DNA from: Acidobacteriota bacterium | Lineage (GTDB): Bacteria; Acidobacteriota; Blastocatellia; RBC074 | NCBI GenBank assembly: GCA_016710075.1 | Contig: JADJLO010000031.1 | Coordinates: 1 to 55,204 of the forward strand | Direction: 5' to 3' | DNA: 55,204 nucleotides | In this document: piece by piece, positions 11,798 through 21,306 of the stretch | Layout of the letters: each line of letters starts with the position of its first letter | How positions within the stretch are numbered: the first letter of the stretch is position 1 | The notes under the pieces: generated by a model | What the model saw: the letters and a program-made list of their open reading frames with translations, nothing else | Databases searched by the model: none | Told to the model about the DNA's origin: nothing | Position numbers and translations under genes: made by a program

Positions 11798-11827
11798 TTG
11801 ACTTTGCAGCGCAAAGTGCTTTACATT
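11798..11827 (+). promoter_or_regulatory. Candidate sigma-70-type promoter for the lipoprotein gene
   Basis: TTGACT (11798-11803) and TACATT (11822-11827) are separated by 18 bases, about 50 bases upstream of the ATG at 11876, which has a GAAGGAG ribosome site. The match to consensus is good for the -35 box and moderate for the -10 box. Confidence 0.5.
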
Positions 11828-11875
11828 GCAGCAAGATTTCAGATTTTGATCACATAAGAAGAAGGAGAATAGCTG

Positions 11876-12220
11876 ATGAGAGCAACAGGGATAGGGATGA
11901 TTACGGGTTTGTCGATACTGATGAGTCTGGCTGCGTGCAGCCGGTCGAACAATCTGATACTTGGGCGGGTGGAGGCCCAGGCGGGAGGGCATACGGTAGT
12001 GGTCACAGACTGCTACCGGACAAAAGTGCCGGGTGTTGAAAAAATAGAAGACACGCTGGACGGTAAGTCTTCATTTCGTTTCAAGCCGTGCAAGGATGCG
12101 GATGTAATAATCCGCGGAGACGATCTTGTCGTTAACGGCCGATTGTACGGCAAGATTGGTGCGGCGGACCGGATCACCGTCGATCATGGAAGAGTGGAGA
12201 TTACGAAACAGACGGAATAA
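11876..12220 (+). CDS. Small predicted lipoprotein
   Basis: 114 aa. The hydrophobic N-terminus ends in the lipobox 'SLAAC' (Cys20), so lipid anchoring is expected. Two further Cys (in 'TDCYRT' and 'FKPCKD') could form a disulfide. The rest is beta-rich with no family I know. The last codons (EITKQTE and the stop) are encoded by the left end of repeat copy A2, so the repeat has supplied the gene's natural or replaced terminus. It stands between two larger genes with its own promoter-like sequence. Confidence 0.7.
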   Translation: MRATGIGMITGLSILMSLAACSRSNNLILGRVEAQAGGHTVVVTDCYRTKVPGVEKIEDTLDGKSSFRFKPCKDADVIIRGDDLVVNGRLYGKIGAADRITVDHGRVEITKQTE

Positions 12221-12347
12221 ACGAAACAGACGAAAAAGTTAACACGTTGTTTGGACTTCAACCTCCATAAACGTGACTCGAAAATGAAAAAGTTATTTTT
12301 ACCCCCTTAACTTTTTCGTCTGTTTCTTTTTCGTCTGTTTCGTAATC
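12199..12347. repeat. Family A palindromic element, copy 2
   Basis: The left end GATTACGAAACAGACGGAA... starts inside the lipoprotein gene. The right end ...TTTCGTCTGTTTCGTAATC stops at 12347, 7 bases before the stop of the convergent receptor gene. Two CGAAACAGACG units occur per arm. Inside, AAAAAGTTAA and TTAACTTTTT extend the palindrome. Lying between convergent genes, it could act as a bidirectional terminator. Confidence 0.9.
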
Positions 12348-12353
12348 TTTTTT

Positions 12354-15300
12354 TCAAAAATCGATTCTCGCGCCGATTCGCATGGTGCGAGGTTTAATAG
12401 TCCTTTGAGGCACGAGGAAATTGCCGAGGCCGGCGGGGTTGAAGTTGACGAACTCGGCGCCGAAGTTGAACAAAGTGGAATTGAACGGGTTGAAAGCTTC
12501 GATCAGTAGCTCCAATCTGCGGTGTTCATTCAAGGAGAAGATTCGCGATAGCCGCAGGTTAAGGGCGTATTGGGATGGCCCTCTCCCGGCGTTTCTCCTG
12601 AGATTTCCACTGGAGCCGATTGCCGGGAGCGAGAAGCTTCCGGTGAGTGATTGCGGCAGCGGCTGGCCGGGTTTGCGCCAGACAATGGTGTTTATCAGGC
12701 CGTTGAATTCGGGTCTGTCATTATCCACGTCATCGAGATTCCGGTCGTTGCCGTTGGCGCCAATATTGAACGGTCGTGAAGAAGTGAAGCTGAGAATGCC
12801 TGAAACGGCCATGGCGCCGAGCCATTGAGCCATCCGGTAATTTCCGCTGAGAGAGATGCGGTGCCGGGCGTCGAGCAGGCTTGGCGCCCGTTCGCGTTTG
12901 AAGTCGCCAACGACCAGAGGTGATGAGGTGTTGACCACGCCATCGTCAAGCAGTCTGCTGAGTGTGTAGGATGCCCGCAGCGTACCGCCGGCTGATAATC
13001 TGCCTTGCAGCTCGAAGCTGAGGCCATGATAGAAGCTGTTGCCGCGGGATTGCAGTTCTTCGATTTGAGTCAGCGCAGGGTCGGGTCTCAGGTCGCGAAT
13101 GGCGGCCAAAGCGGCTTTCAATCCGCTGGTTGAGTTGCTGGTCGATGGATTGTTCAGACCGAAAATGACGATGCTCTTTCCGTTCTCCTTTACAGTCCGG
13201 CTGGATTGAGCGCTCAGGTCGAAGCGAACGGTGTCGGCGTTTCCGGAAGATGTGAGCGGCCGCAAACCGGTTGCCGGGTCCTTTGAATTCTCGAAATCCT
13301 TCGAGGTTAGATAAGACGTGAAATCGCTGAAGCCGGCCGGCAGTCTCGGCGCATTGGCGTTGATTTCGCGCCAGAGATGGAGGCCGCGGTTGAAGACATA
13401 GTTGATTTCCAGCTTCATTCCGCGGGTTAGAACCCGCTCGAATCCAAGCGACGCCTGATAGCTTTCGGGGATGCGAAAGCCCCCACCGAGCCGGCGAAGG
13501 AAGCCGGATTCGCGAACTCCCATTTGCTTTACGCGCGGATCATTGGCAGCGAGTATCGCGGGTAATATCAGCTCGGATAGCAGAGACTTGCTCAGATCAT
13601 TGTTGGTGTCGATTCGGACCGATTTTGATGTCAGCGTGTAATCGTCAACGGTACGCAGCAACGCGCGATTGTAAAAAATCCCATAACCTCCCCTGATTAC
13701 ACTTTTTCCCGAGGCGTGCGGATCCCATGCGAATGAGAATCTGGGACCGATGTTGTTGCGGTCCCGGACGATCGACTCGTTGTCCCAGCGGATTCCGTAC
13801 GACAGCGTCAGATTGCGTCTAACCCGCCAGTCGTTCTGATGGAAAAAACTGAAGTAAGTGTTCTTCAATTTTGAGCCGGTGAAAAAGCGTTGCTCGAACC
13901 TTGAAGGCCGGCTCTCTATAAAATCCGCCGGCGTTGCGAAGGTGAATGTTCCGCTGGTATCGCTCAGGTCGTTGAAATTTGAGTCGATTGACTGAAGATC
14001 GACGCCGAACCTGAGAGTCCGGGAACCGAGGACATAGCTCAGGGTGTCCTGAAACTGGAATCGGTCTTCGATCCTATCAGTGCCGCTTGAATTGCTCGAA
14101 CCAGCCAATAACGTCCCGCTGCGCGTCAATGGATTCGAATTCGGATCCCGAATGACGTCACGCGGGTCGTCGATATCGATGATGATTACGGGACTGTTCC
14201 GATCCGGTCGTTCGTTGGGACGCAGGCTCGAATATTGAACTCTGGCGTTGTTCATCATTTTTGGAGAAATGATGAAGTTGTCTGAAAATGCGAGTGAATG
14301 GCTGCTCCGGCCGCTGCTGCGCAGCGTCTCAAGTGTTCGCCTTCCTCCTGGAAAGCCACGTTCGTCTCGATTTCGAGCGAGCGTCAAAAGCCCGAATGAT
14401 TCGTGATTCCTTATAAATCTGAAATCCGCGCGTGATTGCAGGGTATGCGCCGTTTTGGGAGTAGTCACGGTTTCATCATAAAGTCCGACCGCCGCACCTC
14501 CGTTGATCATCTTCGTGGCGCCATCTTTGTCGATTGCCGTAGACCCAAGAATCACGCCGTTCGGCCTCGGCAGACTCAGAACCGGATTGCCCCCAACAGG
14601 CAGCAGCGCTCTGATTTCAGCCCGGTCGTAGACATTGTCATACTCATAAGCGCCGAAGATAGAGATCTTCCCCTGAATCAATGGCACTCCCAGGCTCACA
14701 CCCGGATTGTGATTCTGATAAGGGAGCCGGATTCCTCTGGCTGGATCCGCATTTCTGAAATATCCGTTGGCGTTCAGGCTCTCGTCGCGAAAGAAATATT
14801 GAAACTGCCCGTGCAGGCGATCCGATCCGCCGCGCAGCCTCATGTTCACGCGGCCTCCCGAAGCCCGGCCGTACTCCGCAGAGAATTGATTGGCGACGAC
14901 CTGCACTTCTTCAACGGCCAGCATCGAAGGGATGAACCTCTCGCGAGCCGCGCGATCATCGTTGTTATCCAGGCCCTCGATCGTCAGATTGTTGGAAAAG
15001 GGCGTGCCCCCGTTGAGCGAAAAGATGCCCGATTCCTCAGGCGTTCTGCGGTAATTCGTTTTATTGTCGCCTTCAGCCAGATCGCTATCACTCAATGCCG
15101 GCAGTGAGGCGCCGGGAAGCAGAAATACCAGATCGAACGGATTTCTGCTCGCAACGGGCAGGGCATCGGCGCTGCGCGAGGAGATCGAGCCTCCAACCAC
15201 CGTCCGCGTCGTGTCGATCAAACCGGTATCGCCGGCATCAGAAGCCGCTTCGATGATTACCTCATCGGTAACTGTCGCAGGGGAAAGCTGAAAATCCCGC

Positions 15301-15616
15301 TTCAGGCTCATTCCCGCAGATGCAATGACCCTTTTGATCTGAACAGTCTGAAACCCCGTCGCTTCAACCGTCAGCTCATAACTTCCGGGAGGCATCATCC
15401 GCAGACTGTAGCGGCCCTGATTATCGGTCTGAACAATCATCTCACGGCGCCCGGATAGATTTCGGATTTTCACCGTGGCCCCGGCTATGACCGCCCCGTT
15501 GGTGTCGGTTACCATCCCGTCAAAACCGGCATGATCGAGATCGTCTTTTGCATGCGAGAAGTTGCTGAAAAAGAGAGAATAAGCCCCAGGCAGATCGCGG
15601 GCGCAAGAAACTTCAT
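12354..15616 (-). CDS. Oar-like TonB-dependent outer-membrane receptor
   Basis: About 1087 aa after repair. A carboxypeptidase-regulatory-like domain ('VTDTNGAVIAGATVKI', 'PPGSYELTVEATGFQ') is followed by a plug ('SLNGGTPFSNNLTIEGLDNND', 'FSAEYGRASGGRVN') and a long beta-barrel ending in 'RTMRIGARIDF' with terminal Phe. The start needs care. ATG at 15616 follows GAGGTGA and encodes a good signal peptide (MKFLAPAICLGLILSFSATS), but it is one frame off the mature protein; the frames join at about 15554-15560, so one base seems to be missing. A GTG at 15623 keeps the main frame but gives no signal peptide. The substrate is unknown; such receptors import large ligands or anchor surface complexes. 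Confidence 0.9.
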
Positions 15617-15707
15617 AAATCACCTCATCTGGTTGATCGATGCCGAGTCTGCAAGGGGTGGCGTGTGATTGGGCTGAGTCTGGCGGATGATAAATCAGAG
15701 GCCGGTT

Positions 15708-16943
15708 TCAGGCAAGGGGGGCATCGGGAACTCTATGAGCGCGGTAAATGTATAACGCCCGCCCGAATCGTACTTCGCAGTCATCACGAAGCACGGTCTC
15801 GGTTATTCTCTTCCCGTTGACGAATGTCCCGTTGCTGCTTCCCAGATCTTCGAGAGAGTAATATCCATCGTGAATCTTAAGCCTCGCATGCTTTTTTGAA
15901 ACTGACTGGTGATCGACGACGAAATTGTTGTTGAGTGTCCTGCCCACAGACACCGATTCTTCATTGAGGATATAAGCGATCTCTTCCTGCCCGTCCCCCG
16001 AGACTGAAACAAAATGCGGGCGGGTGTCGAGGTTCTCTTTGGCTGGAAGCTGGATGTTCGCCCCGCATATTGCGCAGAACTTGGCTCCCGGTCTCTGGTG
16101 AGTGTGACAGACAGGGCAGAACTGAAGCTCTTCAGGTTCCGGAATGTAGGTGCCGCATTTGCTGCATCGAGTTCCTCCAGTCCCCTTGGCTCCGCAATGC
16201 TGGCAGTATCTCCCGAGCGGCATAAAGAGTGTCCCTTCGCGATGCGGCGAGGTGTCGCTGTGAAACTTGATTCGCGATCTGACCCAGAAGAAGAGCCCCG
16301 CCATCGCTCCGATCAGCAAGGCGAAAATAAAGATGCTTATTCTCGAAGACGCCACCAGCAGAATGTCGAAGGTTGAATGCAGCAGTGAAGCACACAATAA
16401 CCCTCCGGCGATGATCTTCAACCTGATTCTCGGCAGATTCGGAGCCGCCTTGGCGCGGCTCAGGCTCAACCCCCAGATTGCCGAAAAAAGAGCGTGGCCG
16501 GGATTCGACAACGGACCTCGCAGCAGCACCAGCATCGAATCGTTCTGCGACAGATAGACCACATTCTCGATTGCCGCAAATCCCAGGGCCGCCGTCGCAC
16601 TGTAGATCACACCATCCAGCGGTTCGTCAAATTCCGGCTGCCGGAAGGCATAAAAATATACCACCAGCAATTTGATCAGCTCTTCCACCGGCCCGACCAC
16701 AAACAACAGCACCAGTATGTGCGAACTCTCATTCCTCCCAAATAACGTCAGAAATAACGATTGGCCGAAAAGATTCAGCCCCAGCGCAGGAACAGTCGCG
16801 ATCGCACCAAACAAAAACGTCCAGCCAAGGACCTTGACGGCCGGAGACTTGTACTGGCTCCGCGTGGAGAAATACCACAGCCACAATACGCATGGCAGCA
16901 GGGAAATAAGCGGTATGAAGATTATCTGCTGAAGGGAACTCAT
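15708..16943 (-). CDS. PrsW-like intramembrane protease fused to zinc ribbons and an FHA domain
   Basis: 411 aa. The first ~225 residues are a multi-pass membrane region with PrsW-family motifs: 'GPVEELIKLLVVY' (EExxK), 'GFAAIENVVY', 'NPGHALFSAIWG' and 'HSTFDI'. Two zinc ribbons follow ('CQHCGAK...CSKCG' and 'CPVCHTHQ...CAICG'), then a C-terminal FHA domain with 'SVGRTLNNN', 'SKKHARL' and 'SSNGTFVNG' that should bind phosphothreonine. This arrangement would tie a membrane protease to phospho-signalling. It is the last gene of the minus-strand cluster that includes a kinase and a phosphatase. Domain calls are firm; function is inferred. Confidence 0.87.
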   Translation of the reverse strand: MSSLQQIIFIPLISLLPCVLWLWYFSTRSQYKSPAVKVLGWTFLFGAIATVPALGLNLFGQSLFLTLFGRNESSHILVLLFVVGPVEELIKLLVVYFYAFRQPEFDEPLDGVIYSATAALGFAAIENVVYLSQNDSMLVLLRGPLSNPGHALFSAIWGLSLSRAKAAPNLPRIRLKIIAGGLLCASLLHSTFDILLVASSRISIFIFALLIGAMAGLFFWVRSRIKFHSDTSPHREGTLFMPLGRYCQHCGAKGTGGTRCSKCGTYIPEPEELQFCPVCHTHQRPGAKFCAICGANIQLPAKENLDTRPHFVSVSGDGQEEIAYILNEESVSVGRTLNNNFVVDHQSVSKKHARLKIHDGYYSLEDLGSSNGTFVNGKRITETVLRDDCEVRFGRALYIYRAHRVPDAPLA

Positions 16944-16952
16944 CTGTGGGGA

Positions 16953-17195
16953 GTCTGAAGTCTGAAGTTTAAAGTTTAAAGTCTAAAGTTTAAAGTCTAA
17001 AGGTTGGTAACTGCTCAGCGCCCATCTTCAAATGTTCAAGGCGGGGGGCGTCCCACTTCAAATGTTCAAGAAGATGGCAGCCTGATATCGTCATCTATCA
17101 AATTCTATTGAGCAGGGGCTGCGCAGTTACAAAGTTTAAAGAGTTGGTCATCTCTTTTTACTTTAAACTTTAGACTTTTAAACTTTGAACTTTCT
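16953..17195. repeat. Family B palindromic element, copy 1, with AT-rich flanks
   Basis: The core runs from GTAACTGCTCAGC (17007) to GCTGCGCAGTTAC (ending 17130). Outside it, AAGTTTAAAGTCTAAAG-type tandem units (16953-17000) face their inverted counterparts (17149-17190), so the whole intergenic space between the PrsW and PP2C genes is one composite palindrome. The core holds CATCTTCAAATGTTCAAG twice. Compare the copies at 28913, 45725 and 54515. Confidence 0.85.
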
Positions 17196-18935
17196 TTACT
17201 CTTCTCCGCTCTTGCGTTTGAGGATTACGAGGGTCAGGTCGTCAACCGTTTCGGCTTTCCCTACGAATTTAGTGAGGGCTTCATCGATGCGATCCCGGAT
17301 GCCTGCCGCGGTTCGTCCGCGATGCTTCATGACTATTTCGATAAGGCGCTGTTCGCCGAACTCTTCCCCCGCCTCGTTGACGCTCTCGCTGGCGCCGTCG
17401 GAGTAGATGACAAGGACGTCCCCGGGTTCAAGTTCCACCCAGCCTTCGCGGTAATCACCGAAAGGAGTGATGCCGACGGGGAAGCCGCCGATATCCAGGC
17501 ACGTAACCTCGCCGGTGGCTCTGACAAGCAGCGGGGCATTGTGTCCGCCATTGATGTAGGTCAACTGGTTCGTCTTTGGATCGAGTTCGCTGTAGAACAT
17601 CGTGACGTAACGATTGGCCGGTGTGTTGTCGTAAATATACTGGTTTATCTCACTGACTATTTCGCTGGCGGAAAGACGGGTCCTGGAGTATGCGCGCACC
17701 GCCGCATGCACTGATGACATCAGCAGCGCGGCGCCGGTGCCCTTGCCGGATACGTCGCCGAGAGCGACCACATACTGGCCCTCCCGTTTCTCTATGAAAT
17801 CGTAATAATCACCGCCGACTTCATAGCAGGGGAAACTGACCCCCATGACATCGTAGCCGGGAATATTCGGCGGTGTATCGGGGTGGAGTCGCAGCTGGAT
17901 TTCGCTGGCGACAGCGAGTTCGTTCGCCATGCGGTTTTTTTCCTGCTGGACCTCCAGCAGCCTGACATTTTCGATTCGAATTGCGGCAACACCGGCGATC
18001 AGCGTCAGTAGTTGGAGATCGCGCTCGGTAAAACGGTTTATGTGAAACGGATTATCGACATAAATCATCCCGGAGACTCGCCCCTCGACTGCAATCGGCA
18101 CAGCCATGACCGATCGAAGCCCGCTGAGCATGATCGATTTTCGTTCCTGGAATCTGGGGTCGTGCTGTGCATCTGAAGTCAGCACCGAAGCCCCCTGCTT
18201 GAGCACCTGTTCGGTGATCGAGCGGCTCATCTGAACGTCTCCGCCGGAATCGCTGAGATGCGTTCTGGATCTGAGCGCCTTGCAGACCAGCTCGGGTTCG
18301 GTCACGGACTTGTCATCGCTCTTCTCGAGAAGCATGACATAGCCGCGATCGGCAGCGATGACTTCAAAGACGCACTCCAGAACCTGGTTCAGCGTTTCGT
18401 CGAGCGACAACGGCGAAAGCAGAGTGACGCTGACCTTGCTGATGACGGCAAGTGTGTCGTCGTTGACCATCTGGCGCTGCGCGGTCGACGGGGAGATTGC
18501 CGTCCGGTTTGCTGCCTCGAACGATTGCAGCAGGTTGGCCGCGGAGTTCCGCGATGACGCGGTAATCGTCATCTCCGGCATCGAATTCAGATTCGAATCC
18601 GACAAGAGGATGCTGGTTCGACTTCTCGATGGTGAAGTGTCCGCTCTCTCTGAAAACTCGATTTCAGTCTCACCGATTCGGATGATATCGCCATCGCCCA
18701 GTTGCAGAGGCACGGTCAGCCTGGTCCCGTTCATCAAGGTGCCGTTGGCGCTTCCCAGATCGCTGATAAAATAGGAATCGCCGCGCCTCTTCACTTCGGC
18801 GTGCAGACGCGAGGCAAACGGATCTTCAACACAAAGATCATTGCGTGCGGATCGACCAATGGTAGTTCTCAGTCTGTTGAGCTCGACTACCGAATCACTG
18901 TGTGCCGTTGTGGCTCTGACGATCAATCGTGGCAT
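17196..18935 (-). CDS. FHA-GAF-PP2C (SpoIIE-type) Ser/Thr phosphatase
   Basis: 579 aa. An N-terminal FHA domain (~residues 20-95: 'TIGRSARND', 'SRLHAEV', 'SANGTLMNG') is followed by a GAF sensor (~165-325, 'RGYVMLLEKSD', 'VMAVPIAVEGRVSGMIYVDNP'). A short linker helix leads to a SpoIIE/RsbU PP2C domain (~340-575) with metal-binding motifs 'VGGDYYDF', 'GDVSGKGTGAALLM', 'YSDGASE' and 'DDLTLV'. Soluble, it presumably dephosphorylates a regulator such as an anti-sigma antagonist or targets of the neighbouring kinase. It belongs to the six-gene minus-strand cluster. Confidence 0.94.
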   Translation of the reverse strand: MPRLIVRATTAHSDSVVELNRLRTTIGRSARNDLCVEDPFASRLHAEVKRRGDSYFISDLGSANGTLMNGTRLTVPLQLGDGDIIRIGETEIEFSERADTSPSRSRTSILLSDSNLNSMPEMTITASSRNSAANLLQSFEAANRTAISPSTAQRQMVNDDTLAVISKVSVTLLSPLSLDETLNQVLECVFEVIAADRGYVMLLEKSDDKSVTEPELVCKALRSRTHLSDSGGDVQMSRSITEQVLKQGASVLTSDAQHDPRFQERKSIMLSGLRSVMAVPIAVEGRVSGMIYVDNPFHINRFTERDLQLLTLIAGVAAIRIENVRLLEVQQEKNRMANELAVASEIQLRLHPDTPPNIPGYDVMGVSFPCYEVGGDYYDFIEKREGQYVVALGDVSGKGTGAALLMSSVHAAVRAYSRTRLSASEIVSEINQYIYDNTPANRYVTMFYSELDPKTNQLTYINGGHNAPLLVRATGEVTCLDIGGFPVGITPFGDYREGWVELEPGDVLVIYSDGASESVNEAGEEFGEQRLIEIVMKHRGRTAAGIRDRIDEALTKFVGKAETVDDLTLVILKRKSGEE

Positions 18936-19009
18936 AGGGGGTTATTTGCTTACTCTCAGTCTTCTTTTTTAATTCTGGTTTTATGAAACGGGGATTATAC
19001 CCCGGCTGA

Positions 19010-20443
19010 TTACCGAATGCTGTTGCTGACGCCTTTAGGTGGACCAGGCATGATGTTGTTGTTTCGTTTTGATTCCGGGTTGAAATCGTTCTTCGGCTCG
19101 TTTTTAAGCAAATCCATCCTGCGCTTCTTCTCCTGCTGCGCGGCCTTTTCAGTCCTCTGGGCTCCGGATTGAGATACCTGAACGTACTGTCCCTTATCGA
19201 CTCGTTTAAAGTAGTCGTGAGCCAGCGCGTGCTGCCCAAGGCCGTAATAGGCCGAGCCCCGAAAATAGTAGAGATCCTTATCGTCGGGTGTCAGCCGCAA
19301 CGCCGCCAGAAACTCGTTGATGGATGCACGATACTCTTTGACATTATAGAGGCGCAGTCCAAGCTTTTTTCTGGAGTCGGCCAGTGTCCGCGGATCGGGG
19401 TTCTCTTCCGATGGCGGCAGATTAATCGCCGAAGGAGGTGTCACTCCAGGAGTGAGATCGAGCTTTGGCGGCAATAAAGCGAGGTCTGTCTGGCTTGACG
19501 AAAGAGTCGGCAGTACCGGATTGGCCTGACTTGGCGGTTTATTCTTGAGGGCTGATTTCGTGGCCGCCGCGGGCTGTTCGCCAGCCTGGTGCTGTTCGAG
19601 CGCTTCAAGCGCTACCGTAGCCTGAACGCTGTACTGATCAAGGGTGATGATTCGCTGGTATTCCTGATACGCCGCATTCCAGTTCCCTCGCGCCCGGTAA
19701 ATTTCTGCGACCTTGATGCGCGCTTCCAGATTTTCAGGTGAGATTCTCAGAACCGATTTGTATGAATCGAGCGCTTCGTTGACGCGTCCGCAACTGAAGT
19801 AGGTCTGCGCTATCAGGAAGTGGACGTTCGGATTGTTCGGCGTCAAAAGAAGCGCTTTCTGAAAATTGTCGAGAGCGGCATCGTAATTCCCCTGTTCGCG
19901 TTCGTGATCTCCGATGCTGACATACTCGGCGCTCTGGTCCTCGACCCGCATCAGATCCCTGTTGTCTCCTGCAACCGAATGAGGTTTGAGCAGGTTGTCA
20001 CGGAAGATAAAGTAGGTTCCCGTGGCTACGATCAGAGCCAGGGCGATCAGCGCCAGTCTGATCTTCGGCCCCATGCCTGATTCGGGGTTGAGTCCTGATG
20101 CCTGGGCCAGAACGCTTGACGGACCGCTGGGAGGAATATTTCCGGCTTTGCCCGAACGATTCAATGACCCTGCAAAAGGCGAAATCTGCTTTTGTTGCCT
20201 GCTCATCTCGCCGGTATTGCCGGTTAATGACTTCGGTTCGGCATCAAGTTCCACCGATCCCTGCGACCGGCTTCCGCTGACGATTGCCTGCGGGGCCGTT
20301 TGATCCGCCTCTTGTCTGCTCTTGTCTGTCCCTTCCGTTCCCTGTGAGAAGATTTGTTTCATATCATCCTGACTTTTCTTGACTGCTTCGATGATCAGGG
20401 GGCCTGATGCCCGCACCCTGCGTAATGTCTGACTGATCACCAC
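19010..20443 (-). CDS. Membrane-anchored TPR protein
   Basis: 477 aa from GTG 20443; an ATG at 20362 ('MKQIFSQ') after AGGATGAT is a reasonable alternative start. The N-terminal ~135 residues are polar and disordered-looking, one TM helix follows ('IRLALIALALIVATGTYFIF'), then TPR repeats ('GDHEREQGNYDAALDNFQKA', 'AQTYFSCGRVNEALDSYKSV', 'EIYRARGNWNAAYQEYQRI'). After a Pro/Ser-rich linker come two more ('LRLYNVKEYRASINEFLAAL', 'GSAYYGLGQHALAHDYFKRV'). It is likely a scaffold. It lies 74 bases upstream of the phosphatase gene in the FHA/kinase cluster. Confidence 0.85.
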   Translation of the reverse strand: MVISQTLRRVRASGPLIIEAVKKSQDDMKQIFSQGTEGTDKSRQEADQTAPQAIVSGSRSQGSVELDAEPKSLTGNTGEMSRQQKQISPFAGSLNRSGKAGNIPPSGPSSVLAQASGLNPESGMGPKIRLALIALALIVATGTYFIFRDNLLKPHSVAGDNRDLMRVEDQSAEYVSIGDHEREQGNYDAALDNFQKALLLTPNNPNVHFLIAQTYFSCGRVNEALDSYKSVLRISPENLEARIKVAEIYRARGNWNAAYQEYQRIITLDQYSVQATVALEALEQHQAGEQPAAATKSALKNKPPSQANPVLPTLSSSQTDLALLPPKLDLTPGVTPPSAINLPPSEENPDPRTLADSRKKLGLRLYNVKEYRASINEFLAALRLTPDDKDLYYFRGSAYYGLGQHALAHDYFKRVDKGQYVQVSQSGAQRTEKAAQQEKKRRMDLLKNEPKNDFNPESKRNNNIMPGPPKGVSNSIR

Positions 20444-20771
20444 TGGATCCAGAGAATCAGTCCGCGGAGCTTCTGTTGGGCGGCTCTGTGTTAAGTTGTC
20501 CGGATAGGATTCTTTAAGATCTTCAAGCGGGGCCGAACTATTATCATTTGGGGGTTATGCACTTCCCGGATCTGTCCTTCCTATAACTCTCAGCCACTCA
20601 TCATGCCCGCTCTCTTCAGGGGGATTTGAATTGCGGGTAACTCGAAACTTCAGTTCAAAATCTAAAGTTCAAAGTCTAAAGTTTAAAGTTTAAAGTCGCG
20701 TTGTCAAAAAATCCCGCTTCTTTACCTCGCCAATGTCTTCAAACTTCAAGCTTGAAATTTGGGCCTGGCAT
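20444..20771. other. Intergenic region with an AT-rich tandem repeat
   Basis: 328 bases between the RDD and TPR genes. The only structure I see is a run of AAAGTTTAAAGTCT-type units at 20648-20696, the same units that flank family B elements at 16953 and 54480 but here without the core. No ORF of interest or terminator was seen. Confidence 0.6.
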
Positions 20772-21245
20772 TCATATCTTGACGACGATAGTCTTCGCTA
20801 ACTTATCGTGCCAGCCCTGCTGCTTGCTGTCCCAGAAGCTCCAGATTATGCCGAGCCCGAAGCAGAGTATCGACAGAGGATAGCCTGCGAGATGGCGGAT
20901 GGAGGCAGTCTTGTAATCCATCTTTGCCCCGTCGAGCCTTTCAACGCGCAGGCCGATGAAATTCTTGCCGAGGCTCTGGCCTCGCTCGACATACAGATAA
21001 ATCAGATTGAAATAGATCAAACCGGCTGTCGCCAGATAACCCAGAATCAGGACGCCATTGGCGATTGATGGAGCATCCCATCGACGCTTGATGAGAACTG
21101 CGATAATCAGCGTCAGGGCCGGCACTATCATTATCAGAATATAGTCCAGCAGAAAAGCGGCGCATCGAAGCCCCAGACTGGCAAGAGAAACTGATCTAGC
21201 CTTTCTTCCGGGGCGCGCAGTAGATGTTTTTGCAGTCGATTCCAT
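20772..21245 (-). CDS. RDD-family membrane protein
   Basis: 157 aa. A short basic N-terminal tail is followed by three hydrophobic segments (about 30-55, 65-88 and 120-145). The first contains 'LRCAAFLLDYILIM' with the Arg/Asp pattern of RDD domains, and the region after the second has the typical 'GQSLGKNFIGLRV'. RDD proteins are small integral membrane proteins of poorly defined role, some linked to ion transport. It lies in the signalling cluster directly after the kinase gene. Confidence 0.85.
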   Translation of the reverse strand: MESTAKTSTARPGRKARSVSLASLGLRCAAFLLDYILIMIVPALTLIIAVLIKRRWDAPSIANGVLILGYLATAGLIYFNLIYLYVERGQSLGKNFIGLRVERLDGAKMDYKTASIRHLAGYPLSILCFGLGIIWSFWDSKQQGWHDKLAKTIVVKI

Positions 21246-21297
21246 CAGTTACAAAAAGGGCTGAGCAGTTATAAACTTTAAACTTTATAAACTTTTT
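21246..21297. repeat. Family B right-end fragment with AT-rich units
   Basis: AGGGCTGAGCAGTTATAAAC followed by AAACTTTATAAAC units matches only the right terminus and outer flank of family B. It fills the gap between the kinase gene and the RDD gene. No left end is present. Confidence 0.6.
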
Positions 21298-21306
21298 AGC
21301 ATCGCT

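Noticed and set aside
14436..15107. A 223-aa plus-strand ORF inside the first receptor
   Set aside because: It is antisense to a conserved TonB-receptor region, with no recognisable domain and no ribosome site.
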